From contig CP154955.1 in NCBI GenBank assembly GCA_039621445.1, positions 36,187,123 to 36,251,122 of the forward strand: DNA of 64,000 nt, read 5' to 3'. The translations under genes and the position numbers were made by a program. Source of the DNA: Euglena gracilis. Taxonomy: Eukaryota > Euglenida > Euglenophyceae > Euglenales. Under the pieces are notes generated by a model. The model was not told the DNA's origin, searched no databases, and saw nothing but the letters and a program-made list of their open reading frames with translations. Below are positions 34,161-44,451 of the stretch, in pieces (position 1 is the first letter of the stretch; each line of letters opens with the position of its first letter).

Positions 34161-34636
34161 AAAGGACATTTGCGCTTAAGCGCAAATTTTTAGCTTGCGC
34201 TTAAGCGCAAGTTAAAAAATTTGCGCTTAAGCGCAAGCTAAAACAGAAGCCCATGAGCTTATGGGAGTCCCTCTGATGTGTTACGGTGTGTCGGGGGCCC
34301 CTCTCTGAACGGCCAGAGTGCGGGCTTGGTGAGGAAATACCTTGCGCCGAAGCGCAAACCATCATACAAAAAACTGAGAAGTGCAAACACGCGGCTGACG
34401 TGTAATGTGGATGAACAAGCAGTGCATTATGTAGGCATGTCCTTTGCGCTTCGGCGCAAGGTATTTCCTCACCAAGCCCGCACTCTGGCCGTTCGGAGAG
34501 GGGCCCCCAACACACCGTAACACATCAGAGGGACTCCCATAAGCTCATGGGCTTCTGTTTTAGCTTGCGCTTAAGCGCAAATTATTTAACTTGCGCTTAA
34601 GCGCAAGCTAAAAATTTGCGCTCAAGCGCAAATGTC
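34161..34636. repeat. Foldback element with about 210-bp inverted arms
   Basis: The left arm 34161-34372 (AAGGACATTTGCGC ... CCTTGCGCCGAAGCGC) is inverted at about 34430-34636, with a loop of about 60 bp. The arms include CCCATGAGCTTATGGGAGTC and GTGCGGGCTTGGTGAGGAAA. Three TTGCGCTTAAGCGCAA-type palindromes sit at the outer end of each arm, one GCGCCGAAGCGC type at each inner end. TTAA lies at or near both outer edges, a possible target duplication. Confidence 0.85.
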
Positions 34637-35200
34637 CTTAACCATTGCCTTCTGTGCCCGGCAGTGTGGGGCCTGGCGTTGCTCACCAGACGTTGGGAGA
34701 GGTCCCTAGGCTTGCCCTCAGTCCCCCCCAACCCCCCCCACCAGGGTGGTTCCCGCTGTACCGCTCCTCACGCTTCAAGCACCCAGGGATCACAACTCTG
34801 TGACACGCCGTTTTTTCCAACTTTTCACGACGTGTGTGTAGAGTCCACCCTCTGGATGCCTCAGCAACCAAACTCTTCACGGACATATCACAGAGCCAAA
34901 AAAAACAACAAAAAGGGCCAATTGTCACCTGGACTGTGTGGCACCATCCGGGGAACACTGTCAAGGCTTCAAAAACGAGGGACTCACAACGGGGGTTTCG
35001 GCCCATTTTTGGGAAAATTCAAGTGTCTCGGCGGTCAAACCCAGGGTTTTGACCCTTTCTCAAAATGGTGCACAGGCTGAAAAACACCAAAATTGGGCCT
35101 GTTCCCCGGGTTCCGACATCGGAAAATGATGCACACGCCACCGTGGAGGGTCTCCGCGGAACCAGAGGGTCAAAAGGGTGGGTTCTACCGCCGGGTCTCA
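34637..35200. other. No gene recognised
   Basis: Short frames only; the 154-codon plus frame and the 107-codon minus frame have no recognised features. Confidence 0.4.
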
Positions 35201-35202
35201 AA

Positions 35203-35540
35203 GAAATCGAAAATTTGCGCCAAAGCGCAAGCTAAAAATGAAAACCTTAAGTGCGAGTTAGGCCGCCTAAGACCCATTTGGGGGGGGTCCGGGGTTCCCC
35301 CCCCAGGGTCGGTCCGGACCCCCCTTGCAGGTGGGGGGGGGGGTGGTCCGGACCCCCCCTGAGGGGGGGGGGGGGTGGGGGGACACCCCCCACCTAAACC
35401 ATGTACGCCCTCCTTATATCGAACCCTGGGGCAGGGGGGTGGAGAAACTGCACACAGGCCGGTCAAAAACTGCACTGCAAAAAACTGCAAAAAACTACAA
35501 AAAACTGCAAAAAACTGCAAAAAAACTGCAAAAAACTGCA
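35203..35540. repeat. Palindromes, poly-G/C block and AAAAACTGCA array
   Basis: One TTGCGCCAAAGCGCAA lies at 35214. GTCCGGACC cores sit between G and C runs at 35308-35360. An array of AAAAACTGC units, 10-12 bp each, runs from 35463 to 35540. The same array recurs at 36950-37080 and 54220-54350. Confidence 0.8.
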
Positions 35541-36239
35541 CTTCAACAAAAATTAGCAATAAACAAGCTAAAATGATGTGCATATGCAAAACAACGTAAA
35601 TTGCGACCACATGAGCACACCCCAATTCACCTAACTTTTTTTTTGCGCAGCTTTGGAGCTTATGACGACAAAAATGGAAGCAATCAAACAAGGAACACTG
35701 GACATATCTTTTCATGCATTGAAAATGCAAGTCATGTGTTTGGATGCCGGGCCACACCACTTTTCCTGAGCCAAAACTTGTACCGACCATGCCCACAAAA
35801 ATGACAAACAGTTTCCTTTCTAAATATGGAAAAAATGCACATATATACATACACAAAACCCTTGGCCGCCTCACATGCTTGCCAACGATCATTCGCCTAG
35901 GAAAAAAGAAAAAAACATCACCGAAAATGGAAAGTGAACGCACTCATTAGGCATGGGGGGGGAGGTACGACGCAATCCGGTGTGTTGAAAACTTGCGGAA
36001 TGCGGAATGCGACCCATCAATTCGCCTTTTGATGTTCAGGAGCGACTTTCCAATCCGGGGACAAAGTGGTCATTTTCGCAAACACTGTACTTTTGGTCAC
36101 AATAAGATCCCAGAGCGACGAGCCTTCACCCACTTCGCAAACACGCTGATGGGGCGTTGACCGTTGCTAACCGGTCACCCCTAATATTTGCGCAATGGCG
36201 TTGGCCACCGGTGCGGTGTGATTAAACTCACATTGTTCT

Positions 36240-36851
36240 TCATTCTCCCCAAGGCAGCCTGTCAATATTACACAGCTCTTGGGAACTTGCAATGATTTCT
36301 TGTTTTGTGGCATTCTTGAAGATGGAAAAGCAATGCTCGGCCGAGCGTTCTGTTGCTTCTTCCATGGTCTCGTAAAAGAGGACTGGGTCAGCTTCCTCTT
36401 TTGAGGAGGGGCCCGTGCCTCAAAGGCAGCAGGGACAAGGGATTTGGCGCAAATGGATCATACACATAGCCCTTCACCTCACGCAGCTTAATGTGACTAC
36501 CCTCATCGGTGGGCCACAAATAGCCACGCAAAACTGGCATCCGCTGTCCCTGGTTCGGCACGGCCCTCCAGGCGGGCACCCAGTTCCTCAACATCCGTGT
36601 CTCTGGCTTCTCTGGCTTCCGGCTGCCGCTGAAACTCTGTGCTGTCTCTGGCAGGTCCCTACATACAAGATTCTGTAGGAACCTGCATTCATCCATCGGT
36701 CCACCCACTCATGCACCTCGAATGACGACGGCAGAGCGTGCTGTCCAGCAAATCGAGATGTCTTTTGGATGAGGTTTGACACCCCATCCACCAGCTCATC
36801 ATCGCTGCCATCGGACAGGACGTCCACGTCCGCCGAGGAAGGGGACGGATC
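36240..36851 (-). pseudogene. Unidentified protein-coding sequence with two frameshifts (about 200 aa)
   Basis: On the minus strand, after a possible acceptor TTTATAG, the frame reads DPSPSS, LSDGSDDELVDGVSNLIQK and HALPSSFEVHEWVDRW. It shifts frame near 36700 and continues with MDECRFLQNLVCRDLPETAQ and YVYDPFAPNPLSLLPLRHG. At the GGGCCCC run near 36405 it shifts again to SSKEEADPVLFYETMEEATE, SAEHCFSIFKNATKQE and DRLPWGE, stop at 36240. The residues look like real protein throughout. I know no family for it. It lies about 950 bp downstream of the desaturase stop on the same strand. The second copy (53506-54117) has the same breaks, so they predate the duplication or reflect systematic error at short runs. 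Confidence 0.5.
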
Positions 36852-37804
36852 CTATAAACCCCGGGGGGCCTACAAGTGGGTGGGGTTTAATTGTGGACTT
36901 GTCACCAAAACAACAAAATAAACATCTCAGGTTTCTTCAAAATTGGATCAAAAAAAAACTGCAAAAAACTGCACGTGTGCAGTTTTTTCAGAAAAAAATC
37001 TGCAAAAAACTGCAAAAAACTGCAAAAAAAACTGCAAAAAACCCAAAACGTGAAAACTGCAAAAAACTGCAAAAACTGCACGGTGCATATTTTCCACCCC
37101 CCTGCCTGGGGGTCACTTTCCGCTCTGGAAAAAAAAAAACAGTCAGTCACTTTTTCCCAAAAAGAAACAACCACTCAGTCAATTTACCCCCTCCCGGGGG
37201 GGATCAACCACTCTTGAATGAGCTTATGTTGGCAAAGCACTACGAGAAACATTCGCCAAAAAAAAATCTCAAAAAAATGCAAAAAAAAATTCCGGTGCCA
37301 GGCCAGCCACTTCACTTTGTCTTGGCCAGAAAACCAGTCAGTCACTCTGAAAAAACTAGTCAGTCACACTGGGGTGGGACAGGTGTTTAGCAATGGTTTG
37401 ATCCCCCAGCTGGAACTCGGCCCGACTGGGGTCGAACTGGGGGGGGGGGGGTGTCAGACCCCAACTCTGCAGGGGGCGCGGAGAATTTTTGTGCATGGGC
37501 AAAAAAACCGGAATTTTTCAAAAGAATTTGGGGGGGCAGTGGGGGATTCCCTGTACGCCATCATTTCGGCCAATTTTGGCAACATTTTGGGTGCGTGGTT
37601 GACCCTCCTGGGTGGGGGGGGGGGTGGGCTGCGGGTGGTTGGGTTTTCGAAAAAAAATAGGTGTGTGCATTTGGGGTCGGGATAAAATTCACCCCCCCGG
37701 GTGAATATATGTCCAGGGCTGGAAAAAAGGCTGCTGGCAAAAACCTCTTTGCGAGCATTCTAAAAGAAATATGTTCTCTTCATCCCACAATGGCACACCT
37801 GTAA

Positions 37805-37914
37805 TTACACTGCAACCAGGACAGGCTTTGGGGCAATAGGTTGTGTCTCCGTCACTGCTGCGCTCAGAGGATCCTTCAGCCACACATACATTCCATCTGG
37901 GCCAGGCAGCTTGG
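37805..37914 (-). CDS. Fatty acid desaturase, last exon (f)
   Basis: Acceptor CCCCAG at 37915-37920. The exon gives two bases completing an Ala codon, then 35 residues (KLPGPDGMYVWLKDP ... PVLVAV) and TAA at 37807-37805. It corresponds to the cytosolic C-terminal tail of FAD2-type enzymes, which is variable, so identity rests on phase and position: exon e ends with one base over, and this exon supplies exactly the other two. Downstream on this strand is repeat-rich spacer and the unidentified sequence at 36240-36851. An identical copy lies at 55067-55176. Confidence 0.7.
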
Positions 37915-38636
37915 CTGGGGAAAAAGAATGGCAGCATGAACCCCAATGTTTAAAAAAACCTTTGAAAAAGGCCTTTTGGGCCAAAATGCTTTCAACATCC
38001 TTAAAATCCAATGTTTCTTCGAAATCCGAGCGAAAAAAAATGCAACAGCAAAATCTCGACAAAAAAAACCAGTTCCGGGGGGAAAAAACATTTCTGCACC
38101 GCTGGAACATTGTCTATGCACCCAAACTCAAAAAAATGGGGGTTTCAACTTTTTTAATTTACCCCCGTTCGGTGGCAACCACTCCGTCCCAGGCGGTCCA
38201 TGAGGGAAAGAAAATCAGCTCATTCGGCCACAAGAGGCTGAAATTGTAACTCTAACCACAACATGGATCCTCAAAAAGTGCGACCAGGTCGTTTTTAACG
38301 ACTCCCCAACATACAATTTTTCACCGACCCCGGGGGGGGGGGGTCACTCCACTTTTCGAAAAACCAGTCAGTCACTTGATTTTTCGTAGGGGGGGAGGGG
38401 GTCCGGGCCAAAAACCAGTCAGTCACTCCGAAAAAACCAGTCACCCCGGGGGGGGGGGGGTCGGCCAGGGTTTGATATAAGGACAGGTGGGGGAGGGGGG
38501 GTGGGGGGGGGGGACACCCCCCCACCTAAACAGGTGCGCGGTCAGGGTTACCGAAAATTTTTGACCCCCCAAAACGACCAAAAGTGCCATTTTGGGCAAA
38601 AAATGTGGCAAAAATGCAAAAAAATTTCGTCGCAAA

Positions 38637-38690
38637 GTGTGTGTGTCTGTGTGTCTGTGTGTCTGTCTGTGTCTCTCTGTGTGTGTGTCA
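38637..38690. repeat. GT/CT microsatellite in last desaturase intron
   Basis: GTGTGTGTCT units, about 54 bp, abut a family A repeat. The second copy is at 55906-55958. Confidence 0.9.
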
Positions 38691-38806
38691 AAAAAATGGT
38701 GAAAAGTGAATTGATACAAACCCACAGGCTGAAAATACAATAAATGTGCAAAGAAACCCACCCACCAATCCACAAACAAGCGCCAGAGATGCAAACACTG
38801 GCACAC

Positions 38807-38909
38807 CCACAGCAATGCAATCCCGAGCAATCCTCCACACAGCCTTGTGGATGGGCGTGGGGTCGTACAAATAGATATCAGGGAAAGCCTTCTTCAAGCA
38901 GTCCGTTGC
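38807..38909 (-). CDS. Fatty acid desaturase exon e
   Basis: Acceptor TTTTTCAG, then 34 codons beginning ATDCLKKAFPDIYLYDPTPI and continuing HKAVWRIARDCIAV plus one base, donor GTGTGC. It follows directly on exon d (NAWE + ATDC), as in the family pattern after the third histidine box (EATEAIK ... YYxYDPTPI). Both splice phases fit. Intron d-e is 3.9 kb and holds both hAT-like elements; intron e-f is 0.9 kb. Copy at 56076-56178. Confidence 0.85.
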
Positions 38910-39723
38910 CTGAAAAATACCCCAGAAAAGCCAGACCAAATCAACCCAAATATGCAAAGAAACCGCTGCAAGACCTTTGCTCAGACTTTGGGTCCACCAG
39001 ACTGGCTCTTTGCACCCCGTTTCCAGAATACGCCAAAAAGCACATGCACATCCTCCCAGGGGGATGATTGGATAACTGGCTTAGGGTGTTGGTTCTTTGG
39101 CACCGGGGGATTCTGCAAGCAGGGGGTGCATCCTGCCGGCTGGGATCGCGAGGGTATTAAGTGAGAGGGGTGGTCCCTGAACCTCCCCCCCCCCACACCC
39201 CCTCCCCCGCTGGGCTTCAAAAAAACCCCCAAAATCGCGTGATGAGGTTATTTCTTCTCCAAAATGACAAAAACAGACGATCCCTGAGGGGGAGGGGGTC
39301 TGGACCGGGGGACCAAACATCCCCTGTACAAAACCAATGCTCACTTAATACCCTGGGGATTGCTGAGGGTCCCGGGGGTCTCTCTGTCTTCAGAAATCCC
39401 CTCCTCACATTTCCGGGGGCACCAATTTTTAAATCAGTTTCAGCACAGAACTGCTCAGGAAGACCCACTTTTGGGGGGTCAATTTTTCCAATAAAATTCT
39501 TCGGCCCCCACTCGGCCCCCAGGAATCAATTTTTTCCCGATGTCAAGCTGTTCTTGCCGAAAAATGCCAAAATTACTTTCCCATTTTTTGGTGGATTTTG
39601 CATTGAATGTGATGGGACAGCATTTCCTTAAAGACACCACTGAGCCAGAGATTTTAAAATTCGTTCAACCCAAAACGTCAAATAAATGTGTTTTCGAGTA
39701 TTTGATCTTCGTCCCCGTTCAAG

Positions 39724-40449
39724 CAGGGTTTCCCACAAATTCGTGCTGGGGACCCTCAATTCTGATTCGTGATTATTCGTGATTATTCATGATTATTCGT
39801 GATCATTCGTGCTACCCAAAAACCCCACGTGCTTTGTACTAAACCTGCCCAGAAAACCAATGCACACTCCTCATCTGACTTGTGTATCACCTCCAACGGA
39901 AGAAATATCAAAAACGAAAGCTCTTTGAGCACCTAGATTGGCAGACAAAAAGTGAAGCCAATGACGTTGCTGTCGAAGCGTGTGGTGGTGCAACACTGTG
40001 CAGTGTCGGTGTCCTGTCCATGGGCAGAAAAGGTATCACATATTGAACAGAGAAGCGGTGCTCAACATCGACATTGCAGAACATCATGACAGTGGCTTGA
40101 TGCAATGTCTTCCACACACTTCGGCTTGAAAGCTTGGAACACTCTCCACGGCAGATGCTGTGACGAAACCATGCCAATGTTTTGAATCGATATGGTATTT
40201 TTTGGCTGCTTCTGGGCCGTAATATTTCCACTATTTCGTAATATTTCCACCCTGTTTCCACGTTCGTTTTCCTTTTCAGGAGGATTTCTTCTCGATTGAG
40301 GCGTCATTATCAGACGAAGACACTCTGCAGTGAAAACAAAAACTGTTCCAGGCCGTTTGTGGAAATTCGTGATTATTCGTGATTTTGGAAAATCCCCAAA
40401 TTCGTGCTGGTTCGTGATTATTCGCGGCACGAATTTGCGGGAAACCCTG
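39724..40449. mobile_element. hAT-like non-autonomous TIR element 1
   Basis: Ends CAGGGTTTCCCACAAATTCG and, inverted, CAGGGTTTCCCGCAAATTCG, about 23 bp of TIR. Subterminal repeats of TTCGTGATTATTCGTGATT occur at both ends (39768-39815 and 40365-40425), as seen at transposase-binding zones of hAT elements. A 117-codon minus frame inside (39908-40261) has no recognised domain. The 8-bp flanks do not match well. It lies in a desaturase intron. Copy at 57007-57732. Confidence 0.6.
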
Positions 40450-40929
40450 GTCCAAACCCCAGTCTGGGCATTGCCCCAGCCCTTTGTCCCAAAAGGGGGG
40501 GGTCCTTAATGAATAAAACAAAATTTCCCGTCCCTTGTCTCAGCTTATGGACCGCCCTGCAGAGGTGGCTGTCCCCCCTCCCCAGCTGGAACTGGGTCCA
40601 ACCAGGGTCAAACAAGGAATTTGGACCCTGGGAATTTGGAACTTGGAATTTGAAATTCGGACACTCTGGCAGGGAACTTCTTACTTCTGGCAGCGACGTT
40701 CACTCAATGCACAGATGGAGATTTGGGAAATCTTACATGGAGCAATGCACACAATGAATTTTGGTGAGTATTTGCCCAAGCAGGGTGTTGCTTTTAAGTG
40801 ATGATGGGGAAATGGCGGGAAACAAAAACCACGGAAAAAATTGAAGGAAAAATGATAGGAAGATTTCGATTTTGGGAATTTTAATGATGGGAAAATTCAA
40901 CTTTTCTCGGAAAATGGTGGTGCTTTTTC

Positions 40930-42072
40930 CAGGGTTTACTTTCGTGCTGGGAAGCCTGAAATCCGGTTCGTGATTGTTCATGATTATTCGTGATTGTTCA
41001 TGCTTCCAAAAAACCCCCCGGTTTTATGTTTTCCTTGGTGAAATAGGTGATTCATCTTGGACTTTGGCTTCTTGTGCCTCTTTTACCCCCCCCCTGGTCG
41101 TATGACCGGGTTCCTGCAACCTGTGACCGGGGGGGGTGGTCATAACACCCCCATGACCTGCAACCTGTGACCGGGGGGTGGTCATAGATGAGGGGGCGGT
41201 CGTAGGTGTGTGTGAAAACTGTCCCAAAATGGCATTTTTTACCCCCCCAAAATGTCCCATTTTTCAAAAATCCGGCGCTTCGCGCCGGCAGGGGGGACCT
41301 TATTTTGGGGGGGTCCATTTCATGGATTTTTGCTCGGACCGGCCAGGGGGGGGGGACTTATTTTGGGGGGTTAAATTTTTTCGCAACCTGCAACCTGTGA
41401 CCGGGGGGGGTGGTCATAACACCCCCATGACCTGCAACCTGTGACCGGGGGGTGGTCATAGATGAGGGGTGGTCGTACGACTAGGGGGGGGGGGTAATCT
41501 AAATATTCAGGTCAATGGGGAAAATTTATCCAGGGGAAAAAATTGTTTATCTACCCCCAATAAGCATCTTGCTGACAATATGGCAAGTACAAAAATGGAG
41601 GACAAATCTTGACGACACACAAGACGGTTCCTAGAGGCTGAAATTTGATTGTCCCCCCCCCCCGAGTCCAAAGAACACCAAAATGGCTAACATGTCAGTC
41701 CCAGGATGAAATATATCGCTTTGCATATGTCTTCTCGGCCCAGTGCACTGAAATATGGCAAACACGGTACCCCATTTCCTCTCATTTTCCATCACTCCAC
41801 CAAACTGAAAAAGGTGACAAAAAGGGGGGGGATCAAAACAAGACAGGTATGACACCTGGGCAGCACGCTTTTGAGGAGTCATTTTTCCACCTCTCTTCCG
41901 TGATCTTCTCTCTTTGGTTGATTAAACAACACCGTCATTCTCAGAAAAAGACATTTCTTCAAGGTGATGAAAAAATCCGGTTCGTGATTGTTCGTGATTG
42001 TTCGTGATTTTGCCGAAGTCCCAAATTCGTGCTGGTTCGTGATTGTTCGTGGCACGAACCGGTGAAAACCCC
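40930..42072. mobile_element. hAT-like non-autonomous TIR element 2
   Basis: It starts CAGGGTTTACTTTCGTGCTG, with TTCGTGATTGTTCATGATTA at 40972-41005, and ends with TTCGTGATTGTTCGTGATT repeats at 41980-42050 and GGCACGAACCGGTGAAAACCCC. The interior includes duplicated blocks GACCTGCAACCTGTGACCGG near 41115-41175 and 41385-41455 and a hairpin CCGGCGCTTCGCGCCGG at 41273. No transposase. Copy at 58214-59355. Confidence 0.5.
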
Positions 42073-42804
42073 TTTTTTTTCCCACTTGTGAAAAATTTTT
42101 TCGGAAAATGACAACTCGAAACTTCAAAAAATGGTCAAAATGGAAGGTGGAAGAGCAAAAAGAGTCAAAATGGATGTATTCAGGGCATATTTTTTGGTCA
42201 TTCAAAAAAACAGACCCCTAAAATGACAGCACGTGCCAGACCCCATCTTTTTGTGTGTGAAATTTGGCTGTTCCAAAAACAAAAGGGCATGGAAAGGGTT
42301 GATGAAAAAAAACGATGGGAAAGAAAACAATAGGAAAAAATGAGTGGTTTCATTTTTGTTTTTCCGAACTGTGGGGAACTCCAACTGTGAGGGTCCAACT
42401 CAGAGGCCAATTCTCAGAGGCCAAATTTTAGGCTGGTTGGAAAAAATCTGCTGGCCCATTGTGTTCCCAGGGCTGGAACTGTGCCTGACCCAGGGTTGAA
42501 CCGGGTGCAAGGCAAAAAAAAACAACGAAATTGCAAAAAAAATCTGTCCAAAAGATTGCCAATTATGCAAAAAAATTGATTTTGACCCCAATTTGTCCAT
42601 TTTTGGCTCTTTTTTTTTGCACCACCAAAGCAAAACATCCATCACCGTGCAGTCACCCTTCGGGCGGCTGGAAGTAATTGACTCGTTGATGGGAGAGGCT
42701 GGAAAAAGGCTGCTGGCTGGGAAAAAACTGGTTGGCTGAACCCCCCCGGACGAAGGGGTCAAATTTATTAAACAACACCCCCGTGCCCAACACCAATGAG
42801 AATC
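42073..42804. other. Intron sequence, no gene recognised
   Basis: Several overlapping minus frames are spurious: the upstream part of the 235-codon frame ending at 42400 is exon d plus microsatellites read in another frame. No repeats that I can name. Confidence 0.6.
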
Positions 42805-42842
42805 ACACACACACACACACACGCACACACACACACACACAC
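42805..42842. repeat. (CA)n microsatellite forming the 5' splice site region of exon d
   Basis: On the minus strand this is a (GT)n run starting at the exon edge, with one GC variant. The second copy (60086-60126) has a different length and an inserted A. Confidence 0.9.
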
Positions 42843-42965
42843 CTCCCAAGCATTGTAATGTGGAATGGCTGAGTTGACGTGGTGGGCAACATGCGTGCTT
42901 CCAATGCCGTGGTGGAGGAAATCCATCAGAGGGCCATAGGGGCGATCCACTGTGTGGAAAGCGCC
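42843..42965 (-). CDS. Fatty acid desaturase exon d (third histidine box)
   Basis: Acceptor TTTTTGCAG, exactly 41 codons, donor GTGTGTGTG. The product begins GAFHTVDRPYGPLMDFLHHG and contains the third histidine box THVAHH, followed by NSAIPHYNAWE. This is the signature of membrane-bound delta-12/omega-3 desaturases (FAD2 pattern GALATVDRxYG ... HHIxxTHVAHH ... MPHYxAxEAT), enzymes that insert a double bond in acyl chains of membrane lipids using a di-iron centre held by three His boxes. Family assignment is firm; regiospecificity cannot be read from this. The identical copy is at 60127-60249. Confidence 0.93.
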
Positions 42966-42982
42966 CTGCAAAAAAAAAAACG

Positions 42983-43034
<52 letters not shown>
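42983..43034. repeat. (AAT)n microsatellite
   Basis: About 17 AAT units lie just upstream (minus strand) of the exon d acceptor. Copy at 60265-60317. Confidence 0.95.
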
Positions 43035-43726
43035 GAAGAAGATTTATCCTTGCTGACAAAAAAAGCGAAGCAAACAACCTAATTATATTTGATAATGGAA
43101 TATGCAATGGAGTTGTGTCAATCTGTTGATGGACTCCCTTTCCTTCCTCTGCTTACATCAGGGATCATGGCAAAACATGCGATTCCACAGATTTCTCATT
43201 TCTCAATCCCTCATCACCAACAACCACATACCCTTCTGCTGGCTTCTGGCTGGTGCAACGGCCTTCGGCGGGAGGCAGACTTTTATTTTACTATTATTTT
43301 ATGGTATTTTTATTCCTCCATTTCCCTCTGGCAATTACTTGAGTTCTGATGGCTCAGTAAAAGCCATTGGAGCTGAAGGCAGGGGAGACAAATCACTGCA
43401 GCCCCTCCCAAAACAGCAAAAAATATGAAATCAAAATCTTCTTTTTAACAAAAGTTACACCCCCCAGAGGGGGGAGGGGTGCTGGGCAAGCAGGGGGGTT
43501 AAGCACTTTCGACCCCCCCCCCCGGTTTTGAGTTGGTTATGCTATGGCACACCCTGCGCCGGGGCCCGAAATGTCATTTTCAGGGAACTTTTGTGGGACC
43601 CAACCCGGGGGGGGGGGGGGGGGGCTGCTGTTGGAGCCACCCCACAGCACGGGGGGGAGGGGCAAATCCACCATAATTCTTTTGTGTGTGTGGGGGGGTG
43701 CCCCAAGATTTTTTTCTTCTTTGCCT

Positions 43727-43945
43727 TCTGTTTCTCAACCGTCCGAGGGCCCCCAAAATAAAAAAAAACCCTTGTGTAGCCAAACCGTTTTGGCAATCGC
43801 AGGTCATTTCCAAGGGATTTTGGGGGCCAATCCCTTTTGTTTCTCAACCGTCCGAGGGCTCCAAAATAACAAAATCCCTGATGTAGCCAAACCAATTTGG
43901 GGGCCTATCGCGGATCCTTTCCAAGTGATTTGGGGGTCCCCCCCC
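43727..43945. repeat. Tandem duplication, two units of about 107 bp
   Basis: Each unit has TTTCTCAACCGTCCGAGGGC, GTGTAGCCAAACC or ATGTAGCCAAACC, and TTTCCAAGGGATTTTGGGGG (or close variant). Copy at 61010-61225. Confidence 0.75.
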
Positions 43946-44451
43946 CCTTCCCCCTCCAGTTTTCAGTCGCCGAACCTCTCGCTGCTGAGTGCAAAATTTC
44001 AGCCGTTTTTGGGGGATCAAAAAATCAATTTCTCTGACATTTCTCAAAAAATGGTGGGGAATGAAAGGAAATGTCCAGAGACCTAAGTTGAATCCCTTAA
44101 AATGCCCCATCTAACAGCATTTTGATTTCCCCGCAACTCCCCGCCTGCCCCCCCTCCTTTTAGAACGGGGGGTCCCCTCCCCCCGCCCCCCTCCTCCGAG
44201 ATTCCCATACAAGCCTGGTTGACCCCCACAACACCCCCCCCCCACATTTAGCAACCCCCCCGACGCTCAGCAGCAGTTGGCATGGGTGCTTGGCTGGCTG
44301 GACACCCCCCCCAGAGGGTGGGACAGTTGAGAAACAAAGGGAGTGGAGGCCCGAGTTACAACCATTTTTCGACCAACTTTGGCCATTTTGCCAAAATCTC
44401 ATACTGAGCCTAAGATAAGATACACACCGGGCGGGAAGCGCCAGAAGCAGG

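Noticed and set aside
39760-42060. Regularly repeated TTCGTGATT blocks as a CRISPR-like array
   Set aside because: The spacing is uneven, there are no unique spacers of constant length, the context is eukaryotic, and the blocks sit at transposon ends.
42400-43107. 235-codon minus frame with a poly-Ile run
   Set aside because: The Ile run is the (AAT)n microsatellite and the Cys-Val run is the (GT)n tract; the real coding part is exon d in another frame.
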